DNA of 64,000 nt from Actinokineospora sp. NBRC 105648 (GTDB lineage: Bacteria > Actinomycetota > Actinomycetes > Mycobacteriales > Pseudonocardiaceae), in the NCBI RefSeq assembly GCF_030269645.1, contig NZ_BSTR01000003.1, positions 1 through 64,000 of the forward strand, given 5' to 3'. Below the pieces are notes generated by a model, which did not search any database, had not been told where the DNA came from, and was given only the letters and a program-made list of their open reading frames with translations. Positions 16,260 to 25,086 of the stretch are shown here, piece by piece; within the stretch, counting starts at the first letter, position 1; the number at the start of each line of letters is the position of its first letter. The position numbers were made by a program, and so were the translations under genes.

Positions 16260-16769
16260 ATGGCCTATTCGCTGCTGGCGTTGCGGTGGTGCCTGTGCGC
16301 GGTGTTCCTGATCGCCGCGGTCGCCAAGTCCCGGCACTTCACCGCTTTCCTGGACTCGATCGTCGAGCTGCGGATCGTGCCGAGTGGGATACGACGCCCG
16401 ACGGCGGTCGTGGCCATCGCCGCCGAGTTGGCCGTCGCGGGCCTGCTCGGCTGGGGCCCGACCGCCCGATCCGGTTTCATCGCCGCGCTGGTGCTCACCG
16501 CGATCCTCACCGCGGTCCCCGCCAGCGCGATGCTGCGCCGCCAACACGTCCGGTGCGCGTGCTTCGGGGCCGCGCGCACCCCACTGGGCTGGTGGCAGCT
16601 AGCCCGGAACCTGCTGCTGCTCGCCATGGCGGCCGTGGGCGCCGCGATCCCGGCCCCGGGCGTGGCACTGGCGGCGCCGGGCGTCCTGGTCGCCCTGGCC
16701 GCGGCCACGGTCGGCACGGCCGTGATCACCCTGTCCGACCAGGTCGCGGAGTTGCTGGCGGTCCGCTGA
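16260..16769 (+). CDS. MauE/DoxX-like membrane protein
   Basis: 169 residues with four membrane helices and the pair CACFG (after RRQHVR) that is typical of the MauE branch of the DoxX-like fold, related to the membrane parts of disulfide-forming systems. MauE helps mature methylamine dehydrogenase, but in actinobacteria the domain is usually found without those genes, probably in thiol-redox roles. ATG preceded by GAGGGGGA. No thioredoxin-like partner gene is adjacent. Confidence 0.8.
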   Translation: MAYSLLALRWCLCAVFLIAAVAKSRHFTAFLDSIVELRIVPSGIRRPTAVVAIAAELAVAGLLGWGPTARSGFIAALVLTAILTAVPASAMLRRQHVRCACFGAARTPLGWWQLARNLLLLAMAAVGAAIPAPGVALAAPGVLVALAAATVGTAVITLSDQVAELLAVR

Positions 16770-16817
16770 CGGCGCGGAACCACAGTGGCGTCGCAGCCCA
16801 GGACCGGCGCTTCGCCG

Positions 16818-17918
16818 TTACCCGCGCGGACTCCCGTACGTCCTGTGTGGACAGTTCCCGTCCGGCGGTAGCCGGACGTCCACCCGCAGCCCACCCTGCT
16901 CGCCCGGGGTGGCCGAGACACCGCCGTCGTGCGCGGCGACGATCGAGCGCACGATCGAGAGGCCGAGCCCGGCGCCGTCGCGGTCGTTCGTGCGCTCCGC
17001 GGTCAGCCTGCGGAACGGCTCGAACAACGACGACACCGCCTCCGCGGGGACCGGTTGGCCGGTGTTGCGCACCGAGAGCGCGGGTTCGTCGGCCACGACG
17101 ACCTCCACCCAGCCGCCGGGTTCGTTGTACTGGATGGCGTTGTGCAGCAGGTTGCTGACCATCCGCTCCAGCAGCACCGGGTCGCCCGGCAGCGTCCGCT
17201 CGACCACCCGGCGGCGCAGCGTGACCCCGCGGTCGGCCGCCAGCTGCTCGTAGGAGCGCATCACCTCCGCGGCCAGGGTGTCCAGCCGGACCGGGGTGGT
17301 GCTCGGCAGCCCCCGGTCGCTCTCGGCCAGCACCAGCAGACCCTCGATCAGCCGCTCGTGGCGCTCGTTGACCAGCAGCAGCTGCGCGCCCAGCCGGTTG
17401 AGCGCCGGGTCCTCGCCGCCGGTCACCATCGCGACCTCGACCAACGTCCGCTGCACCGCCAGCGGGGTGCGCAGCTCGTGCGAGGCGTTGGAGGCGAACC
17501 GGCGCTGGCTCTCGAAGCTGGCCACCATCCGGTCGAGCATCTCGTCGACCGAGTCGGCCAGCGCGCGCAGGTCGTCGTTCGCGCCGCCGCGGCGGATCCG
17601 CTGGCCCAGGTTCTGCGGCCCGAGCTGCCGCACCACGACCGCCATCCCGTGCAGCGGCCGCAACGACCGCCGGGCGGCGAAGCGCAGCAGCGCCACGAAG
17701 GCGACGAGCGCGACCGCCAACCCGATCACCCACAGCGCCTTGGCGGTCCCGTCGTGCGGGACGCACGTGCCCGCCGCGTACTCGCAGGTGCGGGTGAGCG
17801 AGACGTAGCCCTCGTAGAGCAGGTCCCGGGTGGCCCGGTCGACCAGCAGGCCGAGCAGGAACGTCAGGCCGCAGGCCAGCGCGACCCGGTCGCGCAACGA
17901 CACCGGTGCCCGGCTCAC
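16818..17918 (-). CDS. OmpR-type sensor histidine kinase
   Basis: 366 residues. Two membrane helices (LACGLTFLLGLLVD; LWVIGLAVALVAFVALLRFA) enclose a short extracellular loop of about 35 residues containing two Cys (RTCEYAAGTCVPHD), possibly a disulfide. Then HAMP, HisKA with the phosphoacceptor in NASHELRTPLAV and HATPase_c (NLLHNAIQYN; DGAGLGLSIV). The D-box region reads VRNTGQPV, as is common in this actinobacterial subfamily. GTG start overlaps the response regulator stop by 4 nt, so the regulator gene is first in the operon. Confidence 0.9.
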   Translation of the reverse strand: MSRAPVSLRDRVALACGLTFLLGLLVDRATRDLLYEGYVSLTRTCEYAAGTCVPHDGTAKALWVIGLAVALVAFVALLRFAARRSLRPLHGMAVVVRQLGPQNLGQRIRRGGANDDLRALADSVDEMLDRMVASFESQRRFASNASHELRTPLAVQRTLVEVAMVTGGEDPALNRLGAQLLLVNERHERLIEGLLVLAESDRGLPSTTPVRLDTLAAEVMRSYEQLAADRGVTLRRRVVERTLPGDPVLLERMVSNLLHNAIQYNEPGGWVEVVVADEPALSVRNTGQPVPAEAVSSLFEPFRRLTAERTNDRDGAGLGLSIVRSIVAAHDGGVSATPGEQGGLRVDVRLPPDGNCPHRTYGSPRG

Positions 17919-18577
17919 GCGCCGAACCGGTATCCCGCGCCCGAGACGGTGTGGATCACCGGCGGGTCGCCCAGCTTGCGCCGCAACGTCATCACCGTCA
18001 CCCGGACCGTGTTGGTGAACGGGTCCGCGTTCTCGTCCCACGCCTTCTCCAGCAGCTCCTCCACGCTCACCGCGGTCCCCGGGGCCGCGCGCATGAGCAC
18101 CTTGAGCACGGCGAACTCCTTGGGCGACAACGACAGCGGCCGCCCGTCGCGCGCCGCGTACCGCTTCGCCGGGTCCAGCTGCACGCCCGCGCGGTCGAGC
18201 ACCGGCGGCAGCGCCCGGTGCGCCCGCCTGCTCAGCGCCTGCACCCGGGCGACGAGCTCGGCGAAGGCGAACGGCTTGGTCAGGTAGTCGTCGGCGCCGA
18301 GCCCCAACCCGTCGACCCGCTCCCGGATGCCAGCCGCCGCGGTCAGCATCAGCACCCGCGTCTCGCCGTCACCGGCGACGATGCGCCTGCACACGTCGTC
18401 GCCGTGCACCCTGGGCAGGTCGCGGTCGAGCACGACCACGTCGTAGCGGTGCACCGCGACCCGCTCCATCGCCGAGTCGCCGTCGTAGCAGACGTCGACG
18501 GCCATGTGCATGTGCCGAAGGCCCTCGGCGATGGTGTCGGCGAGCAACTCCTCGTCCTCGGCCACGAGAACACGCAT
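17915..18577 (-). CDS. OmpR-family response regulator
   Basis: 220 residues. Receiver domain MRVLVAEDEE with phosphoacceptor D51 (VVVLDRDLP) and Lys in YLTKPFAFAE; C-terminal winged helix (LSLSPKEFAVLKVLM ... NTVRVTVMTLRRKLGDPPVIHTVSGAGYRFG). Cognate to the kinase at 16818-17918. The divergent glycosyltransferase gene shares its upstream region, which contains the palindrome AAGGTCGACCTT. Confidence 0.92.
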   Translation of the reverse strand: MRVLVAEDEELLADTIAEGLRHMHMAVDVCYDGDSAMERVAVHRYDVVVLDRDLPRVHGDDVCRRIVAGDGETRVLMLTAAAGIRERVDGLGLGADDYLTKPFAFAELVARVQALSRRAHRALPPVLDRAGVQLDPAKRYAARDGRPLSLSPKEFAVLKVLMRAAPGTAVSVEELLEKAWDENADPFTNTVRVTVMTLRRKLGDPPVIHTVSGAGYRFGA

Positions 18578-18628
18578 GGATCCCCTTCCCCCAGGGGCAT
18601 CGTAGCCCGACGGGGTAAAAGTCAGATA

Positions 18629-18640
18629 AAGGTCGACCTT
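18629..18640. promoter_or_regulatory. perfect 12-bp palindrome in the divergent promoter region
   Basis: AAGGTCGACCTT lies 52 bp upstream of the response-regulator start and 37 bp upstream of the GT87 gene. Position and symmetry suit an operator for one or both; the binding protein is unknown. Confidence 0.35.
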
Positions 18641-18676
18641 ACCGGCACGCCATGGGGGTGTCAGTACACATGCCGC

Positions 18677-19864
18677 ATGCGAGTTCTCGCCGCTGTGGCT
18701 GTTGTGCTCTCGGGCGCCTGGATTGTCTACTTCGCGAACTACTACCAGCTTGACCTGGAAGTTTACCGAATCGGCGTGGACACCTGGCTGACCGGCGGGA
18801 ACATTTACGAAACGCTGCCCAAGACGTCTCTCGGTTTCACGCTGCCGTTCATCTACCCGCCGATCTCGGCGGTCGCGATGATCCCGTTGACTGTCGTGTC
18901 GTTCCCGGTGGCCAGCGCCGTCATGGCATTCCTCACCGTCACGCTCGCGGCGGTGACGATGGCCGTGGCGCTGCCCGCGCTGCGGCTGTCGAGGAACTGG
19001 CTGGTGCTACTGCCCGCGCTGCTGTTCCTGGAACCGTTCCGCTCCACCCTGTTCTACGGGCAGGTGAACGTGGTCCTGATGGCCATGGTGGCGGCGGACT
19101 GCCTGGTCCGGACCCCGCGCTGGCCGCGCGGCGCCCTGGTCGGGGTGGCCGCGGCGCTGAAGCTGACCCCGGCCGCGTTCATCCTGTTCTTCCTGCTCCG
19201 CCGCGACTGGAAATCACTCAGGAACGCCGGGATCTCCTTCGCCGCCGCCACCGGTGCCGGATTCCTCTTCGCCTGGGATGAATCAGTCGAGTTCTGGACC
19301 AAGGCGGTGTTCACCACCGGTGAGAAAGTGGGCGTCGGCTACGAGGGAAATCAATCCATCCTGGGTGCACTCACCCGAGTGGACACCACGTGGCTGTGGC
19401 CGGTCCTGGCGGTGGCGGTAATCGCGTTGGCGGTCGCCGGAATGCGCCGAGTGGACGGCCCACTGGCGTTCGCGGTGAATGCGCTGGCAATGCTGCTGGT
19501 GTCGCCGATATCGTGGTCCCACCACTGGGTCTGGTGCCTGCCGGTACTCCTCGTCTTCTTCGCCTACGGGCAGCGGACACTCGCCCTGGGCGGGGCGGTG
19601 GTGTTCTTCGCCGCGCCGCACTGGTGGACGGACTCGTTCCTGGTCAACACATACCTCTACTACGCGGTACTGGCCCTGGTGGTTGTGTCGATGACCACGA
19701 GGACCCGGCTGCGGGCGGATCCGACGGCTGCGGCCGCTGTGGCGTCCACCCCGTGGCTCCGCCTGCCGAGGCCCCGGGCGCGCGGCTCGGCCGAGACCGC
19801 GCCGGATGTCCGCGCCGCCGCCCCGGCGCCCGCGCTGGCGAGTCCACCTAGGACACTCGACTGA
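18677..19864 (+). CDS. GT87-family (DUF2029) polyprenol-phosphate-mannose-type glycosyltransferase
   Basis: 395 residues, about ten membrane helices. Features of family GT87 (PimE-like): an early acidic residue in QLDLEVYRIG on the first external loop, the conserved FIYPP and FYGQVNVVLMA segments, ALKLTP, and the late SWSHHWVW motif. Members transfer mannose or arabinose from a lipid carrier to glycolipids or glycans on the outer face of the membrane. The ATG at 18677 fits the first helix, but no strong ribosome site is seen. A 40-residue Ala/Pro/Arg tail is cytoplasmic. Confidence 0.85.
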   Translation: MRVLAAVAVVLSGAWIVYFANYYQLDLEVYRIGVDTWLTGGNIYETLPKTSLGFTLPFIYPPISAVAMIPLTVVSFPVASAVMAFLTVTLAAVTMAVALPALRLSRNWLVLLPALLFLEPFRSTLFYGQVNVVLMAMVAADCLVRTPRWPRGALVGVAAALKLTPAAFILFFLLRRDWKSLRNAGISFAAATGAGFLFAWDESVEFWTKAVFTTGEKVGVGYEGNQSILGALTRVDTTWLWPVLAVAVIALAVAGMRRVDGPLAFAVNALAMLLVSPISWSHHWVWCLPVLLVFFAYGQRTLALGGAVVFFAAPHWWTDSFLVNTYLYYAVLALVVVSMTTRTRLRADPTAAAAVASTPWLRLPRPRARGSAETAPDVRAAAPAPALASPPRTLD

Positions 19865-19973
19865 GGGGTCCACAGTGGATCATTGGGCGGCTGGGCGCCC
19901 AGCTCGGCCATGATCGACAAATTGGTTGAACCATTGAGGTGTCCTGGGCGCGGGGCCGGGTACTCCACGGGAC

Positions 19974-20387
19974 ATGAGGCACCCGGACATCACGGACAAC
20001 GACGTAGCGGTGTTCGCCACCACCGTGCCGGGCCGGGTCGAGCACCTGGCGACCCTGCGCGGGCAGCTGCAGCGCTGGCTGGACTCCCGCCGCGTCCCGG
20101 AGCCGCTGCGCGAGGACGTGGTGCTGGCCGCGCACGAGGCGGTGAGCGACGCGATCCATCAGCAGGGCGCGGAGAAGGAGGACACGACCGTCACCCTGCA
20201 CTGGGACGAAGCGGGCGTGGTGATGACCGCGATCGACCACTACACGTGGACGGCGGGGACCTCGGGCTCCGGGGACGACCGCGACCACCGGCTGCGCCTG
20301 ATCGCCCGGGTCGCCGAGCGCGTGGACCTCACCGTCGAGGAGGACCACGGCACGCTGACCGCCTACTTCACCACCGACGGCGACTGA
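19974..20387 (+). CDS. RsbW-like ATPase-fold protein (anti-sigma kinase type, degenerate)
   Basis: 137 residues resembling the HATPase_c_2 / anti-sigma-factor kinase fold: VPGRVEHLATLRGQLQRWLDS, VVLAAHEAVSDAIHQQG, and a weak G-box-like DDRDHRLRLIARVAERVDLT. In active kinases the N box has Asn at the place occupied here by Asp (EAVSDAIHQ), and the D-x-G-x-G motif is missing. It may bind partners without phosphorylating them. No anti-anti-sigma or sigma gene is adjacent. Confidence 0.65.
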   Translation: MRHPDITDNDVAVFATTVPGRVEHLATLRGQLQRWLDSRRVPEPLREDVVLAAHEAVSDAIHQQGAEKEDTTVTLHWDEAGVVMTAIDHYTWTAGTSGSGDDRDHRLRLIARVAERVDLTVEEDHGTLTAYFTTDGD

Positions 20388-20412
20388 CCCGCGGACTGGA
20401 CCGGCGTACCGG

Positions 20413-20700
20413 TCACTCCAGGCCCATGGACCGGCGGATCTCGGCGAGCTTGGCCCGGCCCGCCTCCTCGCGGTCGGCGAGCTGCTCGTCCAGGGACTTC
20501 ACGTCCGGGCCGGAGCCACCCAGACCGGCCAGCTCTACCGAGCCCGCGGAGGTGTGGACGCGGTTCTCGATCCGGTCGCGGACGTAGTCGAAGCTGGGGA
20601 CGCCGCCCGCGGAGTAGTCGGCGGGCGGGAGCACCGGCGCGGGTGCGGTGGCGGGCTCGTCGACGAGCTCGGCGTCCACCACGTTCGGGTCGTCGCTCAT
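20413..20700 (-). CDS. small acidic conserved hypothetical protein
   Basis: 95 residues from the ATG at 20700 (GGAG 7 nt upstream); a longer version would add 31 residues. A variable, Pro/Ala-rich N-terminal half is followed by GVPSFDYVRDRIENRVHTSAGSVELAGLG and a charged helix (LDEQLADREEAGRAKLAEIRRSM) that could be a coiled coil. Family not recognised. The gene converges with the RsbW-like gene, 25 nt apart. Confidence 0.65.
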   Translation of the reverse strand: MSDDPNVVDAELVDEPATAPAPVLPPADYSAGGVPSFDYVRDRIENRVHTSAGSVELAGLGGSGPDVKSLDEQLADREEAGRAKLAEIRRSMGLE

Positions 20701-20814
20701 CGTCCGCTCCATCCGCTCGGTGCCGTTCCACCCCACCTTATCCCCGGTCACCGTCTCACGGGTGAGCCGGACCGGGGCGGTGGGGTCGTCCACGGGGGAG
20801 CAGGGTCAGAAGAG

Positions 20815-20967
20815 TCAGAAGATGATGACCAGCAGCAGGATCAGCGCCAGAGCCACGGCGATGATCGTGGGGATCAGCGCGGGCGAACGGCGGTAGTGGC
20901 TCTGCACCGAGGTGGTGCGGAACCAGTTGCCCGGCAGTCGACGGCGGTGCTGTTGGACCCGAGGCAT
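20815..20967 (-). CDS. 50-residue single-pass membrane peptide
   Basis: ATG at 20967 with GGGAG upstream. A basic N-terminal region (MPRVQQHRRRLPGNWFRTT) precedes one strong transmembrane helix at the C terminus (LIPTIIAVALALILLLVIIF), giving an inside-positive orientation with the tail in the membrane. Function unknown; small tail-anchored proteins of this type are common in actinobacteria. Confidence 0.6.
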   Translation of the reverse strand: MPRVQQHRRRLPGNWFRTTSVQSHYRRSPALIPTIIAVALALILLLVIIF

Positions 20968-21112
20968 GGCTGCTCCCAACCCTGTTGCGCCCCGCGGCGG
21001 AGCGCGGGGCGGCGGAACCGGACCTGGCACCGGGTCCCGAAGAACCCGATCATGCTTCACGTACCCCGTGTGGGTGGCCCTGACACCTGCGCGTCACCGG
21101 CAATGTGCGGTG

Positions 21113-21781
21113 CTATCGGGCTGGGTACCCCGTCCGCAGGACTTCCTCGATCACACCGGACAGGGTGGCCTCGCTGTTCAGCTTGCCCACGACCTCGTCG
21201 GTCAGCGGGCGCAGCGCGTACACGTGGCGCACCGCGGCCAGGTCCACCGACGTCTCGTAGTAGTCCTGGGCGAACTCCTGGAAAGCCTCGGGAGTGCCGT
21301 CGGCGAGGGGGCTGAACAACCAGTCGGCGCCGTCGTCCCCGTCACCGGGGAAGTCGATCTCACCGTGGTGCCACCGGTCGTCGGTGTGCTCCCGCCACAG
21401 GCAGACGGTGACCGAGGGAACGCCCTCGTCGGCGAAGGCGGGCTCGTCGACACACGGCTGGAACACGGCGGGCACCCGGTCGAGCACACCGGGCCACGGT
21501 TGCCCGTCGTCGGTGGCGTACGGGCTCATCGGCGACTCGTGGTCGAAACCGCGGACGAAGGCGCCCGCGGGGGTGAACGCGATGGAGTACTCGTCACCGC
21601 CGCCGTTGCGCTTGACCGACACCTCGGTTCCGGGGGACCAGGCGGGGTCGTGGTCGTGGTAGCGGTCGTCCCTGTCGGGGGAGAGGAGGACGTCCAGCGC
21701 CGCCAGGGCGATGCAGCGGGCGCGGAGCTGGTCGATGGGCGGGAGGTGTTGGGCTAGGTCGTAGACGGTCATGCGGTGCAT
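21113..21781 (-). CDS. conserved hypothetical protein (soluble)
   Basis: 222 residues, acidic, with no signal peptide or membrane helix. Conserved-looking blocks include GGGDEYSIAFTPAGAFVRGFDHESPMSPY and WHHGEIDFPGDGDDGADWLFSPLADGTPEAFQEFAQDYYE, which suggest an immunity- or SMI1/SUKH-like surface but do not prove it. The start may be the fourth codon (ATG) instead of the first. It lies alone between a small membrane-protein gene and the NYN gene. Function unknown. Confidence 0.65.
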   Translation of the reverse strand: MHRMTVYDLAQHLPPIDQLRARCIALAALDVLLSPDRDDRYHDHDPAWSPGTEVSVKRNGGGDEYSIAFTPAGAFVRGFDHESPMSPYATDDGQPWPGVLDRVPAVFQPCVDEPAFADEGVPSVTVCLWREHTDDRWHHGEIDFPGDGDDGADWLFSPLADGTPEAFQEFAQDYYETSVDLAAVRHVYALRPLTDEVVGKLNSEATLSGVIEEVLRTGYPAR

Positions 21782-21935
21782 TAGACCTGTGTGAGTCGGG
21801 CGTGGATCTGCAGGGGTTGCGGGCTTTGCTCAGAGCCCTGGGCTTGGTCGAGCTTGTGCCGCCCCGCGCTCTCCAGCAGGGCGGGCTGGTCCGGAGTGGC
21901 TGTCTGGCTGGGTGGTGAAGTGTTGCGACAGGTGG

Positions 21936-22772
21936 TTATTCAAGGTGGATGGCGGTCGCGCGGGGGTATTTGTGGCCGGGGATCGGTGTGGGGGAACCGG
22001 TGAAGGACACCGAGGTTCCAGTGAGGAGCAGGGTGTAGCCGTTGGGTAGTTCGTCGCGGGAGGCGAACCATGAAGCGCCGCGGGTGTCGGTGATGAAGCC
22101 GTGGGCTTGGCCCGGCCGCCAGCCGGTCACGGTGCCGCGTCGGCGGCCGCGGGGGAGGCCCGGTGCCGCGGCGACGGCCTCTGTGGACCGCACGAAGGGG
22201 CGCCGCAGGGGGTAGTCGTCGCGGTCGGCGGGGGCGAACAGCGCGTCGAAGGACGGGGTTGTGGTGGCGGCGGCGCGAAGTGGTGCGGCGGTGCGGGGTG
22301 TCCACTCCGGAGGTAGTGGCAGTTCGTCGACCACCGGTACCACGACCCGTATTCCTCGGCGGGTGAGGCGGGTGGCCAGTGGGGTGAAGTCGGCGTCGCC
22401 GGTGACCAGGACGACCCAGTGCAGGGGGGTGGTGGTGGCGCGTTCCCAGGCCTCGAGTGCGAAGTGGACGTCGACGCCCTTCTCCTTGCCGCCGTGCAGG
22501 GGCAGGTCGTGGCGGGTGATCCCGGCGACGGCCAGGGCGGTGTCGAAGGAGGTGGCCGGGGTCTCGATGCGGCCCCGAACGTAGTGCGCCTCCCGCACCA
22601 CGCACTCGTCGAGTGGGCGCCCGGTCTGGGTGTGCACGAACCACCGCAGCGCGTCGTGGAAGCCGTCGAGGGCGACTCGGGCGGCCCGCGGGTGGGCGGT
22701 GGCGTAGAAGTCACTCAGGTACGCGAACCACGTCCCGTCGTAGAACACACCGATGTGCACGAGTTCACCCAC
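21936..22772 (-). CDS. NYN (PIN-like) domain protein with C-terminal cold-shock/OB-like domain
   Basis: About 278 residues; GTG at 22772 or 22760 starts just before the domain. N-terminal NYN domain, a PIN-like metal-dependent RNase fold: IGVFYDGTWFAYLSDF (first acidic residue), KEKGVDVHFALEAW and VLVTGDADFTPLATRLTRRG hold the usual acidic cluster (three Asp). The C-terminal 70 residues (GTVTGWRPGQAHGFITDTRGASWFASRDEL ... VSFTGSPTPIPGHKYPRATAIH) match the beta-strand pattern of a cold-shock/OB fold and probably bind RNA. Together they suggest an RNA-processing enzyme. Alternative: a non-catalytic RNA-binding protein. Confidence 0.75.
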   Translation of the reverse strand: MGELVHIGVFYDGTWFAYLSDFYATAHPRAARVALDGFHDALRWFVHTQTGRPLDECVVREAHYVRGRIETPATSFDTALAVAGITRHDLPLHGGKEKGVDVHFALEAWERATTTPLHWVVLVTGDADFTPLATRLTRRGIRVVVPVVDELPLPPEWTPRTAAPLRAAATTTPSFDALFAPADRDDYPLRRPFVRSTEAVAAAPGLPRGRRRGTVTGWRPGQAHGFITDTRGASWFASRDELPNGYTLLLTGTSVSFTGSPTPIPGHKYPRATAIHLE

Positions 22773-22939
22773 TTGGCCGACCTTACCGGGCGGGTGTCGG
22801 CGGCAGATCCCCGTCCGCGCGTCGGCACGCCGGATCACCCGAAACTCGTCCCGGCTCCCGGCCTGATGACACGGACGGCCCTTGTTTTCCCTTGCGGCAC
22901 TTGCGGTGCCGCCTCGCGGACGGTTCGCCAGAGCGAAGG

Positions 22940-23152
22940 GTGAACCGCGTTTCCCTGAACGGTGTTGATGCCCACCTGCGGGCGGGTGTGGTCAGTGACG
23001 TACTCGACGGGACGGTGCGGACCACGCGGACCAGCGGACCGCTGACCGGCACGAACTCGCACACCGTCGGGGCGGCCAACCCGAACCTCGACTGCGCCCT
23101 GCGCGGTCTGTCGAGCCTGTCCGTGCCGATCGGGCAGACGACCTTCCTCTGA
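22940..23152 (+). other. possible small gene or gene remnant
   Basis: A GTG preceded by GCGAAGG opens a 70-codon frame (SLNGVDAHLRAGVVSDV ... SLSVPIGQTTFL). Composition is that of a secreted-protein fragment rich in Thr/Gly, but there is no signal peptide or known domain. It may be the 3' remnant of a lost gene. Weak. Confidence 0.3.
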
Positions 23153-23189
23153 TCGCCGCGCGGCCCGTCCGGTCACCGAACCGCGGCGG

Positions 23190-23570
23190 TCACTTGGCGG
23201 CGGTGAGGTACGCGGTGAGGATGGTCAGGTGGGTGCGACTGGCGCCCGCGTGCCGGGCCCGGCCCTCGTCGGTGATGCGGACGAAGACGCCGCGGCGGTC
23301 GGCCTCGCACAGGGACCGGTCGACCAGGCCGGCCTTCTCGAGGCGGGCGACCGTGCGCGACAGGGCGCTCTGGCTCAGGTACATCGCCGCGGCGAGGTCC
23401 TGCATGCGCAGGCTGTCGCAGTCTTGGGCGGCGAGCCGGTCGAGCGTCTCGAACTCGTTCATGCTCACGCCGTGCGCCTCGGCCAGCTCGCGGTCGAGCC
23501 TGCAGGCGATCTCGTTGTAGCGCAGCGTCAGCGACCGCCACTGGTCGATGAGCTCAGGCCGCTGGAACAT
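23190..23570 (-). CDS. MarR-family transcriptional regulator
   Basis: 126 residues with the ATG at 23570 (a longer start at 23612 would run through the operator region). Winged-helix core: LRMQDLAAAMYLSQSALSRTVARLEKAGLVDR followed by the wing EADRRGVFVRITDEGR. Divergent from a DHA2 efflux pump, the classical arrangement in which the MarR protein represses both genes and a drug-like ligand releases it. The two palindromes in the shared region (23597-23635) are the likely binding sites. Confidence 0.9.
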   Translation of the reverse strand: MFQRPELIDQWRSLTLRYNEIACRLDRELAEAHGVSMNEFETLDRLAAQDCDSLRMQDLAAAMYLSQSALSRTVARLEKAGLVDRSLCEADRRGVFVRITDEGRARHAGASRTHLTILTAYLTAAK

Positions 23571-23596
23571 GGCCTGCACCCTAGCATGCGCAGACA

Positions 23597-23635
23597 ACAT
23601 ATGTCGATGCATCTTATGCGCTGGAATAACATGTT
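23597..23635. promoter_or_regulatory. MarR operator candidates
   Basis: Two 8-bp palindromes, ACATATGT (23597-23604) and AACATGTT (23628-23635), are separated by 31 nt (centre to centre, about three helix turns) in an AT-richer patch between the MarR and MFS genes. Spacing on one helix face suits two MarR dimers. Confidence 0.5.
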
Positions 23636-23670
23636 GCTACATTAGATGCTGTCGCATGTAGTTTGGCGCT

Positions 23671-25086
23671 GTGTCTCTCACCGAAACATCACCCGCCCCC
23701 GCGTCCACGCGGGCTCCCGCCTGGTCCGGCCGGCTCTGGGGAGTGCTGGCCGTGTTGTGCGTCGTGCTGTTCCTCGACGGCATGGACGTCTCCATGGTCG
23801 GTGTCGCGCTGCCCTCGATCGGCGCCGAGCTGGGCATGTCCGACTCGTCGCTGCAGTGGCTGGTCAACGGTTACGTGCTCGGCTACGGCGGTCTGCTGCT
23901 GCTCGGCGGCCGCACCGCGGACCTGCTCGGCCGCCGCCGGGTCTTCCTCATCGCGCTCGGCGCGTTCGCCGCGGCCTCGCTCGTCGGCGGCCTGGTCGAC
24001 GACGGCGTGCTGCTCGTGATCACCCGCTTCGCCAAGGGGCTGGCCGCCGCGTTCACCGCGCCGACCGCCATGTCCATCCTCACCACGACCTTCCCGGAGG
24101 GTCCGGCCCGCAACCGGGCGCTGTCGATCTTCACCGTGTTCGGCGCCAGCGGGTACTCCTCCGGCCTGATCATCGGCGGCCTGCTCACCAGCGTGGGCTG
24201 GCGCTGGACCTTCCTGACCCCGGTGCCGCTGGCCCTGGGCGCGCTGGTGTTCGGCCTGCGGCTGATCCCGCGCGACACCACCCGCGCCGAGGGCGGCCAC
24301 GACTTGTGGGGCGCGGTCACCCTCACCACCGGCATGCTGCTCGCCGTCTACACCGTGGTCACCGCCCCCGAGCGCGGCTGGCTCTCCCCGCTGACCCTGG
24401 GCTCGATCGTGGTGGCCGCCGGGCTGCTGGTGGCGTTCGTGCTGATCGAGAACCGGATCGCGCACCCGCTGATCCGCCTGGGCATCCTGCGGGTGGCAAC
24501 GGTCGTCCGGGCCAACCTCAGCGTGATCGCGCTGATGGGCTCCTACATCAGCTTCCAGTTCATGATGACTCTTTACCTGCAGAAGGTCCTGGGCTGGGCA
24601 CCGTTGGCGATGGCGTTCGCGCTGCTGCCCGCGGGCCTCGTGGTGGTGGTCGGCTCACCACTGGTCGGCAAGCTCATCGACCGCTACGGCACCGAACGGC
24701 TCATCCTGGCCTCCATGGTGTCGTTGAGCCTGGGCTACCTCTGGTTCCTGTTCACCGCGGGCGGCACACCGGACTACCTCACCTCCATCCTGCCCGCCAT
24801 GCTGCTCCTCGGCGGCGGGTTCGGGTTCGGCTTCAGCGCGATCATGGCCCAGGGCACCGACGGCATCGACGACGCCGAACAGGGCCTGGCCGCGGGCCTG
24901 CTCCAAACCTCCGGCCAGGTCGGTTCCGCCCTCATCCTGGCGGTCGTCACGGCAGTGCTGGCGGGCGCCACCACCCCCACCGACCTCAGCGGGTTCCGAC
25001 CAGGCTTGAACCTGGTGACCGTGGTGGCGGTAGTCGGCCTGCTGCTCAACCTCGTACCGCTGGCACGCCGCGCACGTCGCCGCTGA
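23671..25086 (+). CDS. DHA2-family MFS multidrug exporter
   Basis: 471 residues, 14 predicted membrane helices. Motifs: FLDGMDVSMVGVALPSIGAEL in helix 1, LQWLVNGYVLGYGGLLLLGGRTADLLGRRRVF (motif A), and GASGYSSGLIIGGLL as motif C of drug/H+ antiporters. Start at GTG 23671. Partnered with the divergent MarR regulator, so it is probably an inducible efflux pump for hydrophobic or cationic drugs; substrate unknown. Confidence 0.92.
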   Translation: MSLTETSPAPASTRAPAWSGRLWGVLAVLCVVLFLDGMDVSMVGVALPSIGAELGMSDSSLQWLVNGYVLGYGGLLLLGGRTADLLGRRRVFLIALGAFAAASLVGGLVDDGVLLVITRFAKGLAAAFTAPTAMSILTTTFPEGPARNRALSIFTVFGASGYSSGLIIGGLLTSVGWRWTFLTPVPLALGALVFGLRLIPRDTTRAEGGHDLWGAVTLTTGMLLAVYTVVTAPERGWLSPLTLGSIVVAAGLLVAFVLIENRIAHPLIRLGILRVATVVRANLSVIALMGSYISFQFMMTLYLQKVLGWAPLAMAFALLPAGLVVVVGSPLVGKLIDRYGTERLILASMVSLSLGYLWFLFTAGGTPDYLTSILPAMLLLGGGFGFGFSAIMAQGTDGIDDAEQGLAAGLLQTSGQVGSALILAVVTAVLAGATTPTDLSGFRPGLNLVTVVAVVGLLLNLVPLARRARRR

